From Phragmites australis (taxonomy: Eukaryota; Streptophyta; Magnoliopsida; Poales; Poaceae), in contig NC_084935.1 in NCBI RefSeq assembly GCF_958298935.1, forward strand, positions 2,118,001 through 2,182,000: a stretch of DNA of 64,000 nt, given 5' to 3'. The position numbers and the translations under genes were made by a program. The notes under the pieces were generated by a model that was not told the origin of the DNA, searched no databases, and saw only the letters and a program-made list of their open reading frames with translations. The first letter of the stretch is position 1. Every line of letters begins with the position of its first letter. Below are positions 1 through 13,679 of this stretch, piece after piece.

Positions 1-2363
1 CTTTTACCTGGAACCTGATAACTGCCGGCTACGTCGAGCAAACAATTCCTGGGGTAATTGCTTTCTTCCATCATTTATCCAGAGCACTGATTTCTAATCC
101 ATTTTTTTGTCTGTCTCAATCATATGTGCATGCTGTCTGTTTCTTTTATTTTAAAATCCAATCAAGCCAAACTCCCCTGAAATTAAATAATTAAGGGAGC
201 TGGAGTGATTTCATGTCAGCGGTAATATATGCTTCATCTGCTTCATTATTTACTTTCATGTGAGAGAACAGCACTTCTAAAATACAAGTAAACAATGCTT
301 TTAGATTGTTGTCTATTAAAAAGAAGCAGCTATCTCAGAACTAGTAATGAAGTGGATGAGATTTAGGTAGGGATTGGATTACAGGTCAGTTGCCATTGTC
401 TGATGCTTCAATATAACTTATTGGATTAGTCACAATATTGTAAGATGAAATAATGATTATATTTGATTCTATCGTCATTTATGCTCACCAAGATTTACAA
501 GGCAATGGAGTGGCAATATAATTTCTCATATTACAAGAACAGACATGCGCCTCTTTGGGAACAAATTCACACTGTCTTGCATAGGTTTCGACGCGATGAA
601 CCATCTGTGGTACTCGTTAATTGTTAAAAATACTTCTTATAGATGTGCATTACAACCTTTAATACCATGTTAGGGAATGATAAAGATTACTGTTCTCTCT
701 TACAGCTATCTTGCCCTGGACTTTTTGATCTGCCTGTTCGTCTTTGTTGTTTGTATGTTAAACAAGATATATGTCAGATCTGTAGATTCACCAGCCTGCT
801 GGTCCTAATTTTCAAGTACATTGTTTAGCTTTGGACAAATATATTAAGTTTGTTTAAGATCATATCTATTGAATTGAGCCCCATCAACTCACATGGATTA
901 TTTTCTTCCAGGTGGTTGTCAGCATTATTGGCCTTCTTTCATTTGGGAAGCTGTTAGAGCCTTTATGGGGTTCAAAAGAGTTATCAAAATTCATTTTTAT
1001 TGTCAACTTTTCAACTTCTGCATGCGTCTTCATAACTGCTATTGCTTTGTACTATATAACACAGCAAGAGAGCTACCTGTAAGTACCGTATTCCTTTACA
1101 AGCTCATAAGCAAAGCTATTTTGATGTTTCATGTTAGGTAAAGCCTTGGTCTTCTTACTGTTTGTGTTTTTTTTTTCCAGCTATACACCTCTTTCTGGAT
1201 TTTATGGAGTTCTGTCAGGATTGTTGGTGGGCATTAAGCAGCTTTTACCAGATCAGGAGCTTAATCTTTTTGTCCTAAAGATTAAGGGAAAGGTATTTAT
1301 CTTCATCTTTTAATAGAATAACTCTAATTATCATGTGTGTTCGCTAACAGACTTAATTTTCTGGTAATTCAGTGGATTCCATCTCTTGTTGCTCTGATCT
1401 CGGTTGTTGTAAGCTTCTTCGTAAAAGAATTGGTGTCTTACCTTCCAATCTTGTTGTTTGGCATTTATATGAGTTGGATTTACCTGCGTTACTTCCAAAA
1501 GAGGCTTGAGACAGGCCTGAAAGGAGACCCGAGTGAGGAGTTCTCTTTCTCAAGCTTTTTCCCTGAATTTCTAAGGTAGTCCATTTTGCCTTTATAGAAG
1601 ATCCCGACTGTTGTGCTGTTTACTGAAGTTTATTCTGACTAATTTATCAAAACATGCAGACCTATTCTGGACCCAATAGCTTCTATATTCCATACGCTTC
1701 TTTGTGGAAGATCCGAAATATCTGATGGCAGGGGGCAGACATTAGATACCTCACCATTGCCCGGTTCAGACTCAATTGAGGCAAACCGAAGGAGGTTAGC
1801 TTTTGCATCTGTCTTTAATTTTTATTAGACTTAATGTCCTGCTCTCCTGCTCATGCCATCTGATCCATATGCAGTCATTGGGTACAATTATCACCATAAT
1901 ATTGCTTGTTTTGCCCTGCTTTATTGCTAATTATCTTTTTTGGGGAGTGGAGAATGCTGAAGTCAGTTTTAATTTATGTCCTGATACTGTATCCTACTTT
2001 AATGATTTCATGTTCTCCACCGCCGCAGTTGTAGAGCTCGTGAATCAAGGTGGAGCTCCATTTGTTCCTGTTGATTGTCATGGTTTTAGTTCTGCTTCTT
2101 TTGTTGCAGTAGTTAGTAGCTCTAGCCTGGTGGTTCTGTCTCCTGCATGAGATGGCTGGTGGTTTAAGATCACATATATCTGTTCCCAATTGCTAATTGC
2201 ATTTGCATGATGCATACGTGGTTGTGTCCTCGGTCTGACTTGAATGCTATTGTCTCACTGCAGAGAAAGGGGCCAAAGGGCGCTGGAGCAAAGATTAGCT
2301 GAGAAGCTGGCTGCAGTCAGAAGTCCAGAGGGCACACCGCTAGATGCCGCTGACAAAGTTTGA
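1..2363 (+). CDS. TMEM115/rhomboid-like Golgi membrane protein (3' part)
   Basis: The 5' end lies outside the window. The exons I read are 1-53, 912-1078, 1181-1292, 1373-1575, 1660-1794 and 2264-2363, all with GT-AG junctions; after two leading bases they give 255 codons plus a TGA stop. The visible protein begins FTWNLITAGYVEQ and carries several hydrophobic segments: VVVSIIGLLSFGKLLEPLWG, FIFIVNFSTSACVFITAIAL, and the stretch around WIPSLVALISVVVSFFV. It ends in a charged, Arg/Glu-rich cytosolic tail. This matches plant DUF1751/TMEM115 proteins, rhomboid-fold pseudoproteases of the Golgi membrane thought to act in retrograde Golgi-ER traffic. Plant relatives are about 305 residues, so roughly 50 N-terminal residues are missing here. 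I see no frameshift. Family assignment is from recalled similarity; the Golgi role is known for the family and not shown by this sequence. Confidence 0.88.
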
Positions 2364-4222
2364 GTCTTCTATGCAACGAACTGTGCAGTTTGTGAATTCC
2401 CGGCGATGCGTTGTCCCAAGTGATTCCTTGAATGACAGAACGAACGAGCGAAGAACATGGATTTCAGCAGCCCCGGCCGCACCGCCATGTGCGTCAATTT
2501 TCCCATGTTTTCTCGTAGTTATCATCTGTAATCAACTGACGAAGCACTAAGCACTATACAGAGCATGGCCATGGTGACGCGGGAATGCAATGCTCCGTAG
2601 GACAAGAACTCTTCTATGCTCTTTATTTTTATGTTTCTTTTTAAATTTGGAGGTTGATAGTAGTTCACAGCAACGAAACTGTCAGGAGCTTTTAGAGCTT
2701 ATGTTCGTTTCTCTTCTTAACCCACTTTGTTAGAACTATGGTGACAACGACGTGAGAAAATCTTTCCGCTTTGTATTTGTTGATTGATCGGGCAGTGATA
2801 TGGAACTACGCAATACAGAGAGGGTGGCTCCTCAGCGGGTGAAGGGGAAGCCTCACCTGCGTGGCCAGTGGCCGCCGCCTCTTCACACTGCTCTCCTCTC
2901 CCCGGAAACCTTCAACTCCGGCGATCTTTTTAGCCATCACCGTGCCTAACTACAGCCAGTGTTATCTGGACATAATTTAGATTTAGGTGTCTAATTTGAA
3001 AAAAAAAATTCAGAAAAAAATGGGACACGCAAAATATAATATGGAATTCCACTTGAATTTAGATGTTCGATTTTGTAATAAAATAAAATAAATAGACGCG
3101 GGTGTACACTGATTCCAGCGTGCATGTACTTGCTGTCCTATTGCCGGACTGGCCTACTACCCTTCGCCGCTTCCACGCTCGGTGTACTAAGGTTCGCTTA
3201 TTAGTAAGACCTCCCCATCACTAATTTGTGCACGCCCTTAAAGCCGAAGGGAAAAACCAAATTATGAATTCACAGCTTAGTTGTTGGAAGAAAGTGTGCG
3301 AAAAAAAATGCTTATCCTGCACTACTTGAGTTTCATTAACTAGGTAATGAAACTGCCACGGATTCGCTCGGGTGCTACCTCGTCCTTCAATGAGTACTGC
3401 AGCTCTCCAATCCACTTGTTACAACCAAGATGATCGACAACCGCCATCGACAATTATGCATGTCCGTTGGGGAATGGATGTCTCCCCAACGGACTTACAT
3501 GCGTTTACGTAGCTATTAGCTTCTGTTTTGAAGATATCCTAGTCTAAATCCACTACTGTATTTACTTTAGTAGGCTGTCATGTTCTTTAAGCCAAATAAA
3601 ATCTAACGACAGGCGTGGAATAATTAATAGATCTATTTTAATTTAATTTATATAACTAATTTTATAATATATAAAACTAAAAAAACGCCTACGGGTTTAT
3701 GTTCCACTCGCCCGGTGTTCGGCTCCGCTCCCCGCGTGAACCCGCGTCTTGCGCTCCCGCTCTCACACGTGGGTCCTCTTCACATGTGCTACCGCTCGCT
3801 GGCAGCGCGTGCTCCCGTGTTACTATCTGCGAAGTATGTGCATCCAACTAAGTATAAGATAAAAAATTAATTAATTAATTAATTAAGTTGAATTAAAAAT
3901 CCATAAATATCTGCTCCGATCACATCCCTAGAAAACCCCTCAAGATTCGAGAACACATAACCAAAGTCAGGAACAAAAATAGACGAGAAAAAGGGAAAAG
4001 GCGCCGGTAAAATCAAATCGAAAATTGTCTAAGCCCAAGCGGCCTCAGCATCGCCATTCGCCACTACGGCACCACATGCCTCCCGCCGCCGCTGCCACGA
4101 AGTCTGGACCCGCCTCCGCCTCCGCCGCGCGCCCCATGATCCGGCGGCGCTACTGCCTCTGGCGCTAGCCGCAACAGAGGCGCCCTCTCACCGCCGGTGG
4201 CGGGTGGGCGGGACGGTCAGCG
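2364..4222. other. 3' UTR, intergenic DNA and HUA2-like promoter/5' UTR
   Basis: The first few hundred bases are probably the 3' UTR of the TMEM115-like gene. After that I see AT-rich intergenic DNA, A-runs near 3001-3020, a GC-rich patch at about 3700-3835 and a TTAA microsatellite at about 3867-3887. The last 200 bases are CCG-rich and probably form the 5' UTR of the next gene. No convincing coding region is present on either strand. Confidence 0.5.
3867..3887. repeat. TTAA microsatellite
   Basis: A short run of perfect ATTA/TTAA repeats lies upstream of the HUA2-like gene. Confidence 0.8.
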
Positions 4223-7200
4223 ATGCCGCCGGCCCGTAAGAAGCGCGGGGCGGCCGCTGCTGCCGCCGCAGCTGCCGCGGCGGCGGCGCAGTGGAAGGTG
4301 GGCGACCTCGTTCTCGCTAAGATGAAGGGCTTCCCCCCGTGGCCGGCCATGGTGAGTGGGGACTAGCTGCTTGTTCTCTCTGATCCGGAGCCGCCGGTAG
4401 TGGTTTAGGTGCCATGCGGTTTGCGGATTCGAACTATCAGTTGGAGAGCTGGCTTAGGGTTCGTTGGTTGATGGAAGTACCCTTTTTTTTACTGTACCAC
4501 GTTGATCCATACTAAAAGTTGAGGTTTCTAGGTGCTGCCCATTGTGACTTGACGGCCTTTATATTAAACTGTGCTAATTCTGTGGTTTTGGTGGTGTGTT
4601 TAGTGAGACTCGGCCTGTTCAGGGTCATCCGCAGTATGAAGATCGGTGATGAGTAACTCGGCGTGTTCATGCGGCAAGCTTCACAAATCCTGTGTTTTCC
4701 ACTATTCTTACTGAGAGAGTACCCCGATTTCGTTTTTGCCATAAACTAGTATTTCTAGGTGAAGCTACTTCATATGATTTCCACTTCTATTTATGAATTC
4801 CTAGGTCTGGTGTTGTTTACTGGGAATTGCTATTCTCTGGGCATGCGCATAGTTGTTTGAGCTGAAATTGAAGGATATCCTCTATTCCTCTTTATAATAT
4901 TTCAATTCATGAATACCCTTACTTTTTGCAGATAAGCGAGCCACAGCAATGGGGCCTTTCTCCAGTTAAAAAGAAGTTGCTGGTGTACTTTTATGGAACT
5001 AAACAGATGTGAGTATTACTTTGAATCTAAGATTTTCCTTTTTGATTACGCCTATTTTGTCCCATATACATTGCTTGTCTGGATCAAGTAGGTTTTTCTG
5101 TAGCTGTTTATTATTAAAAAATTATTCGATTGTTGGCCCTGGCGTTGCATGACATTGGATAAGACAGTGATGTATATTTTCCTATAATTTGTCACATATT
5201 GCCTTGTGGCGATGAAAACAAATACCATCTTTTTTCCCTGCATGATTCAGTAATTTATGCTAGTACCTGTCAGATATTCCTAGTCACGATGAGGATTTCA
5301 ATGGTTTTGACCTTATGGTCGCTTAAGGTCTTTGCCAGTTGGATGATCTGTGATCTACGTAATAAAATGTTTGTTCTGGTCATTGAGGAGCACTGTGTGC
5401 ATAACTACCACCTTTCTTTGATTCAACATTAAAATATGGGCACACCAATGTAAATCTAGAAAACCTACTTTAGATGAGATAAAGACTGTATAATATAATG
5501 ATCAACTTTTAGGATCTCTTTATTTTGAGCCTAACTTTTTATGATTTTCTTAGTAGGATCCTAGTAAATTAATTTATCCTTCTCTGAATTTTTAGTTGTT
5601 TTTTTACTTCATAGTTTACATTTTACACCATCCGTGTTTTTCTTATTAAATCTGTTTTTCAGTTATCACACGATTTCATTTCAGCATTCTATATTGCACG
5701 GGTTACATGATTAGCCAGCAAGACAGCTTGTAATTTGTTGATTGCAATCCAATTAAGAATTGAAGATTGGTGAGCTGCGTATCTGTTCAAAAATGTGTAC
5801 AAATATTAAAAATTGTATGAATTGTTTTAAACAAAATTTAACAACCCAACTATTAAAGAAAACTAGGCGATGATGATCATGTTCCGTCAAAAGAGTATTC
5901 CAGATAATGATTGTTTATGAGGGGGGCTCCAAATGATAAAAATGGACAATAATCAGTGGAAACATTTCTCGGACAAAATTGTTCTTGTGATGTGGTGTCA
6001 GTATACTCAACACTTGTTTAGCAATTAACTAGTGGAAACTAAGCATCTATCTGGTTTGTGAAATGCCAATCAATGCTAGATGAATACTATGGGTTTCTTT
6101 GCCCAATTTTGTAGAATCCCTTACTACCACAAGTTCTATTGCTTTTTGACCTTTTGTAGTGTGGTGGTGTTAGCATGGTTTCATCTCATACAAACAAACC
6201 AGGATACCCCATTTTCAAATGAAAGTATCTTCGGCAATGCAAAAGTTTTGGAAGAACAATTTCCTTTTAGAAATCTTGTATTAATCAATGCCATGAAAAC
6301 TTGATGGAGTGATCTTTTTTCTCTTTTCATACTTTGTTACATGTTCAATATTATATTAGCAGCACCATCAATTTCTGACATTGAAATGTGTTAGCCTAAA
6401 GAGATTGGTAATTCACAGCATTTGTACCTCATGGTAGCTATCAGACTCGGATATTTACTTCTTAATTCATTAAATCTCAATCCCAAAATATTTAATTCTT
6501 TTTCTGACATTAAATTTGTAATATTGTAGTGCTTTCTGTAACTATGCTGACCTTGAGGCATTCACGGAAGAGAAAAAGAAATCTTTACTTGCTAAGCAAC
6601 ATGGCAAAGGAGCAGATTTTGTCCGAGCAGTTAAGGAAATAGTTGAGATTTATGATTCTTTAAAGACAGAGAATAATAATAAGAGTGGTCTTACTAAAAA
6701 TAGTGTGAGGCCAGATGTTGAAAATCTTGTCAATGACAGTAGCAGTTTAGATGCTGGAGGTCCTGAGTATGGTTCTGATCCGGTCAATGACAACAAGATG
6801 GAGGACCGTCCCGCCTCTTCCATGGATCACATCATGATTAGTACTCCTGTACCTAATATCATTACAATTGAGGGCGAGCGATGTGTTGAGAATTCTGCAC
6901 TTGATGAACCTATCGAAAAGTTACCTGTCCTCGATGAACTTAGACATTCTCCTTTGCATGCTAGTTCATGTTCTAAGAAGAGGCAGAAAGGTTCACAGCA
7001 ACAAGATTCTTGCACACATGGTAATTTCACATTGCCACGGAGGTCAAAAAGTTCATCAGGTTCTGAGTTACGAACTAGTCTGGACTCTAGTGGGCTGATG
7101 AATGGTACCGATGTGCCTTCTGTTGATTTGATTCCTGGTGACAAGCAGGAAGACTCTGCTCGGTACAAGAGCATTAATGATGACAAACCTAACTCATGTT

Positions 7201-10200
7201 CCCCTTCTGCTACAAAGGAAGTTGTGCTGTTGCATTCCAGTCAAGGAACCTGCAGTCAACTTGGAGCCTCTGAGATCAGTAATGATGATAAAAAACTGAG
7301 TATTGCAACAAAAAATGTACAAAGTACTTGTAGTATTCAAGTGCCTGAAATTGGAGTCAAGGATAAGGAAGTCTGGCTGAATGAAACACACGATCTTCTC
7401 GTGAGCACAACTCTAACTTTTAAAAGAAAAAGAAGGCCAAACACTAATCGTGCTAGTAATCCTGTCATTAGTGGGGTAACAAATATGGATAGTGAATTGC
7501 AGCCTAAGTCAAGTGGAAATCTTGTAGATTCTCCAAATTCAAGTAATGAAATTAACAAGTCAGATGGAGATGAGCACTTGCCTTTGGTCAAAAGGGCAAG
7601 GGTCCGGATGGAAAGACCTCTGCTGGATAATGCCGCAGTTGATGAACCAGATGATTCTTATACCATAACAGAGCTGGTTAAACATGCAGATCAATGTTAT
7701 AAGTCTGGCATGTCTACACCATATGGAAAAGATTGTTCCGCTGACGGGTTACCTCCTGGCATTGATCCTTCACCCAAAATCGACCTGTCCGTGTCATCAG
7801 GAGAAGTTCAGACTGCTTGCAAGAATAAAGAATACCAACCAAAGGTTTTGACATTGGATGCAGAAGCTGCTTTGCCTCCATCGAAACGCCTTCATCGTGC
7901 CTTGGAAGCTATGTCTGCTAATGTTTCTGAAACTATTATTAATCAGCCTGAAGTTACAAAGTCAAAGGAGATTATCCTGAAAGGCTGCACGATAGCAGGG
8001 TCCCCTTCTAATAGCTCTGCAGATACACTTGTTAAAAGTCCAAAATCTGCGATAGCTAAAAGCCCCAAAGTATCTTTGGGTGCACATTCTTTGGATGCCC
8101 CAACTGACCAAAAGCATATCTCACGACCTATCATGTTGAACAATGATGCCGTCTCTACTGTTTCTCCAAATTTGAAAAATGATGCCAGTGATAGTCTACC
8201 GAAAGACAAAGTTAGTGAAGAAGCCCACATGGACGGCAACAACATTTCTGATTTATCTGTTCATAATAGGATTGATAACGATATCTGCGGAAAAGCTCCA
8301 ACCTATTCTGTGAAATTGAAAGAACTTGCCTCTGTATCATTTGATCAACCACCTTCGCAGAAAGCAAGTGGAAATGAGCTTGTGGAATCAATCGATGGCT
8401 CTACTAATGGTTTTGGCAAAAATATTGAAGGCTCTGCTGAGTCAGTTATACAATCAAATGCTGTTGTCTCAGATACTAGTGGAAGCTGCAATCCTGAGCC
8501 ACATGATGAGACTGTTTTAGCTGAACCAATGGTTAATGGTTGTGACAGAACAAGTGCCTCTTCATTGGTTTCTAAAGTTTCATGTATTCATTCTGATGCA
8601 AGCACCAGGACATTTGAAGCGTAAGCTTTCTATTTCTTGTCAAAGCAAATCTTCACTTGTTTAGTTATATAGGCACATTTGTCTACCTGGATATTGCACA
8701 TCTTTGCATTATAAAACTTATTGCAACAATCTTAGGAGCCATGTGTTTGTCCCCACATCTCTGCATGTCAGCATTTACTTGGCCTGTATGTTTGTACACA
8801 GAGAGTGTATAAACAGGATTAAAGGTCTTCTGCACTCTGGCTGGGTAGTCCTAAGGAGGGGGTGGAAGTGTAGGGTTTAGAACTTTAGATCCTTATCAGA
8901 TTACTCTGTTAATGCTTCTATACTGAACATTATAAATAAAGATGGATGCTAATTATTCATTTGATTTGCATTTGGATGTAAGTTCAGCTATTGTTCCAAC
9001 TTTCAACTGTACCAATTGCCCAGAAGTGTAAATTGGAACTGCTTGCTCAAGTTGTAGATACATCATACATAGGAAGGTCCTATGCTTGTGGTATGCTTTC
9101 TGTTTTGGTAGTTCTCAGTTCTCACTATAGGTGGAACACATCTGTTCATTTTCCTAGCAACTACAGATGGCATTCTAGATTAATGGTTCAACCCTTCTAT
9201 CTAACCTCTGGTGCCTTTGAGAATATTTAACTCGTTTTTCGTTTATGTTCTTTATCATGTTGATAGGCTTGATAATAGTTTCAATACTTAATCTTGTAGG
9301 CATAGTTCTTCGATCATTGCACCGGAGGAACTCAACCACAGCTTAAGCCTAACTGATAAGAGCTTATCTCCAGATGCGACGCCTATGAAAGAACTAGTTG
9401 CTGATGGACGTGCTCGTAGATTCTCTCGATCAAATTCTTTCATGGACAATTTTCTAGATTCTAAGGTTATTTCTGAGTCTTTGGTGAATACACCTTCACT
9501 CAAGGAAGGATCACGTGACCGGTGTTCACCATCAAATCGTACGATGAGGTCTGTGTCAGATAGGGTTCATACTCAACAAAATAGTGGTAAGAATCCTTTT
9601 GAGAACCTGCAACCAAAGGGCTTGAACAAATTAGCAGGTCGAAATGAGGCCAATTCAGCACGGAGGGCGTTTGAAGCTTTCGTTGGTACACTAACACGAA
9701 CAAAAGAAAGTATAGCCCGTGCAACACGTCTTGCTCTGGAATGTGCTAAACATGGCATTGCTGGGGAGGTTAGGCCTTGCAAACTTTCACTTTATTCTTA
9801 GAACCTTGCTGTTTGTATATGGCTTATCTTGGATGTATATTTGGCATAATTCTGCATGGTTTCATTATCACCATTTACTTGATTGCACTTATACAGTTGG
9901 TAGCTTTCTATGGTTCGCATGTGAAGTTATTCAGCTGACATCACTTACCCATATGATATCCACTCATGACTAGTTTCCCCTATACAGATTGCTTCTCATT
10001 TCAAAGGCTGATTTTGCTCACAATTGGAATAGGAGAGTCATTGTCTCAGTACATTCTTCTAATGCGTCACATCACGCTGTGCACAAGTTAGATATTAGTA
10101 AAGGACATGTTATTTCCTGCTATAATTGCTCATGAGATTAAGAATTCAGGTTTTTTGTCGGAGCACATAACAACTTTTGCTGCCTTCAGTCTTATAAGTA

Positions 10201-13200
10201 ACAATTATGCTCTTTTGTAGCCATTAATTCAATCAATCTGGGTCAAGTTGTGTGATGTAGCTGCGATTTGATTCTGCTATTTTTTTGTTCAATAACCTAG
10301 GTAATGGATATTATCATTGAACACCTGGAAAAGGAAACTAATTTATATAAAAGAGTGGACCTGTTCTTCCTTGTCGATTCAATAATCCGGTACTGCCGCA
10401 ATCAGAAAGGTACTGGTATAATTTTCTCATGTTGCTCCTAACATTGTGTACGGTCAGATTTCCATCTACTAAGCTACTGTCATGAATCATGTAGGTGGAA
10501 CGGGCGATGTCTATCCTTCTCTTATCCAGGCAGTCCTACCACGAATAATATATGCTTCTGCACCACCTGGAAATTCTGCATGGGAGAATCGGAGGCAGTG
10601 TCTTAAGGCAAGTGAGTTCAGTGCCTGATTGAAACATATGATAAATTTAGTGTTCTTTCACATTTCTTTTACACACTTGTGTGTCTTGATGGTTAGGTTT
10701 TGAGGCTCTGGCTTGAGAGGAAAACCTTTTCAGAATACATCATCCGCCATCACATTAAAGAGCTTGAAGCTCTTAATGAGGCTTCATTCGGAAGCTCTCA
10801 CCGTCCTTCAGGTACAGAGAGAGCTTTGAATGACCCTTTGCGTGATGATGAAGCATTTCTTGTTGACGAGTATGGAAGGTAGGTCTCTACTTTCAAATAT
10901 GAGAAACCATTTCTAAGGTTCAGTGAGTGTACTGCTCAGGCTTGTTTATGTTGTTTATTCCTATTGCATACTGAAAATATTTTGCATATACTTTTATCAC
11001 TTTCGGATTGGTTTGAAATCTTTCCAGAAGTACCAAAAAAATCACCAATACATGAGTTTGGTGCTTATAGCAAATCATCAACTTAGCATCACCCTAAGTT
11101 CCATAAGATTAGTATCTACTACTGGACTAGAATACTAGATCGTGTTGGATGGTCAAAAGTGTTCCTCTCTACTTCCCACCTGTAAGTGTGCTCGACTGCT
11201 CGTACCAGTGCAGGGCCCAAGACATTTTTGCCAAAATAAAAGCCTGGATATATGCGTCACCTGGCTGATACTGGCTGGTTTATATGAAACCCCATAAACT
11301 TGACGAGTTCTACATTTCACATGCAAGAAAAACTTGATACTTGACTACCACATACGTGCTGGTACTTACCAGTGGACAAGTTGTTCCTGTTTTTCTTCAA
11401 TCCCTGATTGGAATTATTGGTACCATGTGCTATGAAATTTCAAGCAGTTGCAATATGTTTAGTACCATTTGAGATGCACTAAATAATTGAAACATATGAA
11501 CATCAGTATTAGCAAATCTGTTAAGAAATGTAAAAAGGTTTAAATTACATAAATTATAGAGTCATGAAGGCTCTGAGGGTGTTACGCCGACTGCAAATAG
11601 TACTACCTACGTTCTCAAATAATTGCCTGGCTTTTCTATTCAAACTGATCTGAGTAACTACCGATTAGTGATGCTGCTTTTTTTTTTAGATCAACTAGCG
11701 ACGGTGCTTAGAAAACTTAACAAAAATATGAAAGTATCAATTTGCAAGACACCAATTTAGATTTGTATATCAGTTGTGTTGTTATTTTGTGTATGTATGA
11801 AACTGCATTTGTGCATGCTGAACTGCTGTATCATCTTTTTGTACTAAAAAATATCTGTTCACTGTGCTCCATGTTTATATGATTGATTATTCTTCACAGC
11901 AATGCTGGTTTTCATCTTCCGAATTTAATTTGCACAAAACTACTTGAAGATGAGGAAGGAAGGTCCTCTGAGGAGAGGAGCTTTGAAGCTGTTACTCCTG
12001 AACATGAAGTTACTGGTGCTGGTGAACAAGATACATCTCAATTGCATTCTGCGAAGCATCAACTCATCTTGGAAGAAGTGGACGGTGAACTTGAGATGGA
12101 GGATGCAGCCCCATCATCTGGAGCTGAAGCCGGCTTCACGTGCCACCAAGATCTAACTAATGCTATCTGTACGGGAACTGTCCAACATCTAAATTCTATT
12201 CCACCCCTACCTGATGACAAACCTCCGTCTCCTCCCCCATTGCCATCATCACCGCCACCTCTGCCACGTCCACCCTGTCCTGTCTCTCAAGGTTCACATG
12301 TGCAAGGAGCATTGCTTGTGGTAGCTGATTGCGTTGAGCAACATCATCCAGGAGCCACCAACGTATGTAGCTGTTCTTTTGTTTGTGCGGTAAGACTCCT
12401 ATGAAATTTAATTTATAGTGACTATAATTACTGCTTAATGTTCTTTGCAGAATGTGGAAGGCCAACACCCTTATTCTGTTGCAAACAACCGAGGCAACAT
12501 GGATGCATGTGTAGCTTCCTCGCAGCCTCCAGTATCCTATAATCCTGGATACGTAGGACATACTAATCAGATACTTCTGCCACCTCCACCACAGCCTGTT
12601 GCACCATTCCATCCTTCTGGACCCCATGTCAACTTATGTGGACCCTCAGTACCACATCATGGAAATAACTATCACCAACCACCATCAGTGCCACTGCCTA
12701 ATAATGCATACCATTTACAGCCACCACCCCATTCACCTGCTCCAAATCAGTTCCTATATCCACCTGAACCTGAAGAGAGAACACAGCCTTGGAATTATAA
12801 TCCTTCCTATCCTGAGAGATATCAGTATGGTGGACATGACAGAGTACACCATGACTATGATAGGAGACATCACTTTGATGATAGAGGTCATCACTTTGAT
12901 GATAGGGGACATCACTTCTATGGTGAAGGGCATTGCTTCGATGATAGAGGATATCACTTTGATGATAGATGGCACCACTTTCATGATAGAGGCCCTCACT
13001 TCAGTGACAGAGCAGTTAGGGGACAAATGCACCATGAAGTTATAGATGGAGGAAGGTTTCCTCCCTACCTTCCACCAGGTATTTTCCTTGTTCAGCTATC
13101 CACCTTCGAACTGCGCATGTATCTATGAGCGGTTTTGCTGAAGTACCTGATGCGTTGAGTGTTTTTTCATGAATTGAACTTTCATGGTGAGCAAGTTTTG

Positions 13201-13621
13201 TTCCAATCAGTATCCAGTTGACACTATTTATTTATTGACTGCCCGAATCTTTACAATCATCCAGGTCCCCCGTTTCCAGACCACTTTGAAGGGCCACCCA
13301 CCCCATTGCACTGTGGACGACCATCGGATCCTCCACCAAGTCCATGTTCTGGGTGGTCTATGCCTCATAGGAGATCCAAGTACCCTCCTGCTTCCAGAGA
13401 TGCAATGGAGCCACCAGTTTCCCATGGAGGTCTGCTATTTCATATTGCCTTTTGCCCTTATGGTGGTCCTCTAGGCTCTTACCGTCAATTTGCATTATCG
13501 CAATACCCCGTGTTCTGAAGATTGTGCGGTGTAAGAGTAGCTGTTTTTCTTTTGTTCTTTGTTCACTTCAAGCTGAATATTAATCTCCATTGTAAAATCA
13601 GGTTGGAGGCGGCATGGATGA
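4223..13621 (+). CDS. HUA2: HUA2-like PWWP and CID domain protein
   Basis: Eleven exons: 4223-4351, 4932-5008, 6530-8620, 9300-9768, 10301-10409, 10495-10607, 10697-10878, 11900-12362, 12451-13078, 13265-13429 and 13602-13621. They total 4446 nt, or 1481 residues (Arabidopsis HUA2 has about 1390). A 13-Ala run (10-22) precedes a PWWP domain at about 24-82, containing KMKGFPPWPAMI and QQWG. A long Ser/Asn-rich linker follows, with basic KRKRR and KRARVRMERP patches. The CTD-interaction (RPR) domain is at about 888-1022 (VDLFFLVDSIIRYCRNQKGG). A proline-rich stretch follows at about 1158-1186, then a His/Asp heptad array at 1351-1399 and the end GWRRHG. HUA2-family proteins are nuclear; they affect flowering time, AGAMOUS pre-mRNA processing and MADS-gene expression. 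Intron 6 appears to begin with GC. The ATG chosen is the first one in frame ahead of the PWWP domain. Orthology to HUA2 rather than another HULK paralogue is not resolved. Confidence 0.93.
12868..13014 (+). repeat. 21-bp coding tandem repeat in HUA2-like gene
   Basis: Seven consecutive 21-bp units encode heptads of the type HHFDDRG (variants HHFYGEG, HCFDDRG, YHFDDRW, HHFHDRG, PHFSDRA). The array stays in frame within exon 9 and is flanked by proline- and histidine-rich sequence. It has diverged little, which suggests recent slippage or unequal crossing over. Confidence 0.9.
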
Positions 13622-13679
13622 CGCGATTACGACAGATAGCATTAATGACTGGGATCAGAAGCCAGGGGCGGATTTACCT

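Noticed and set aside
11600..11770. Possible Stowaway MITE in HUA2-like intron 7 (CTACCTACGTTCTCAAATAA)
   Set aside because: The left end resembles a Stowaway terminus, but I could not find the matching inverted end or a TA pair.
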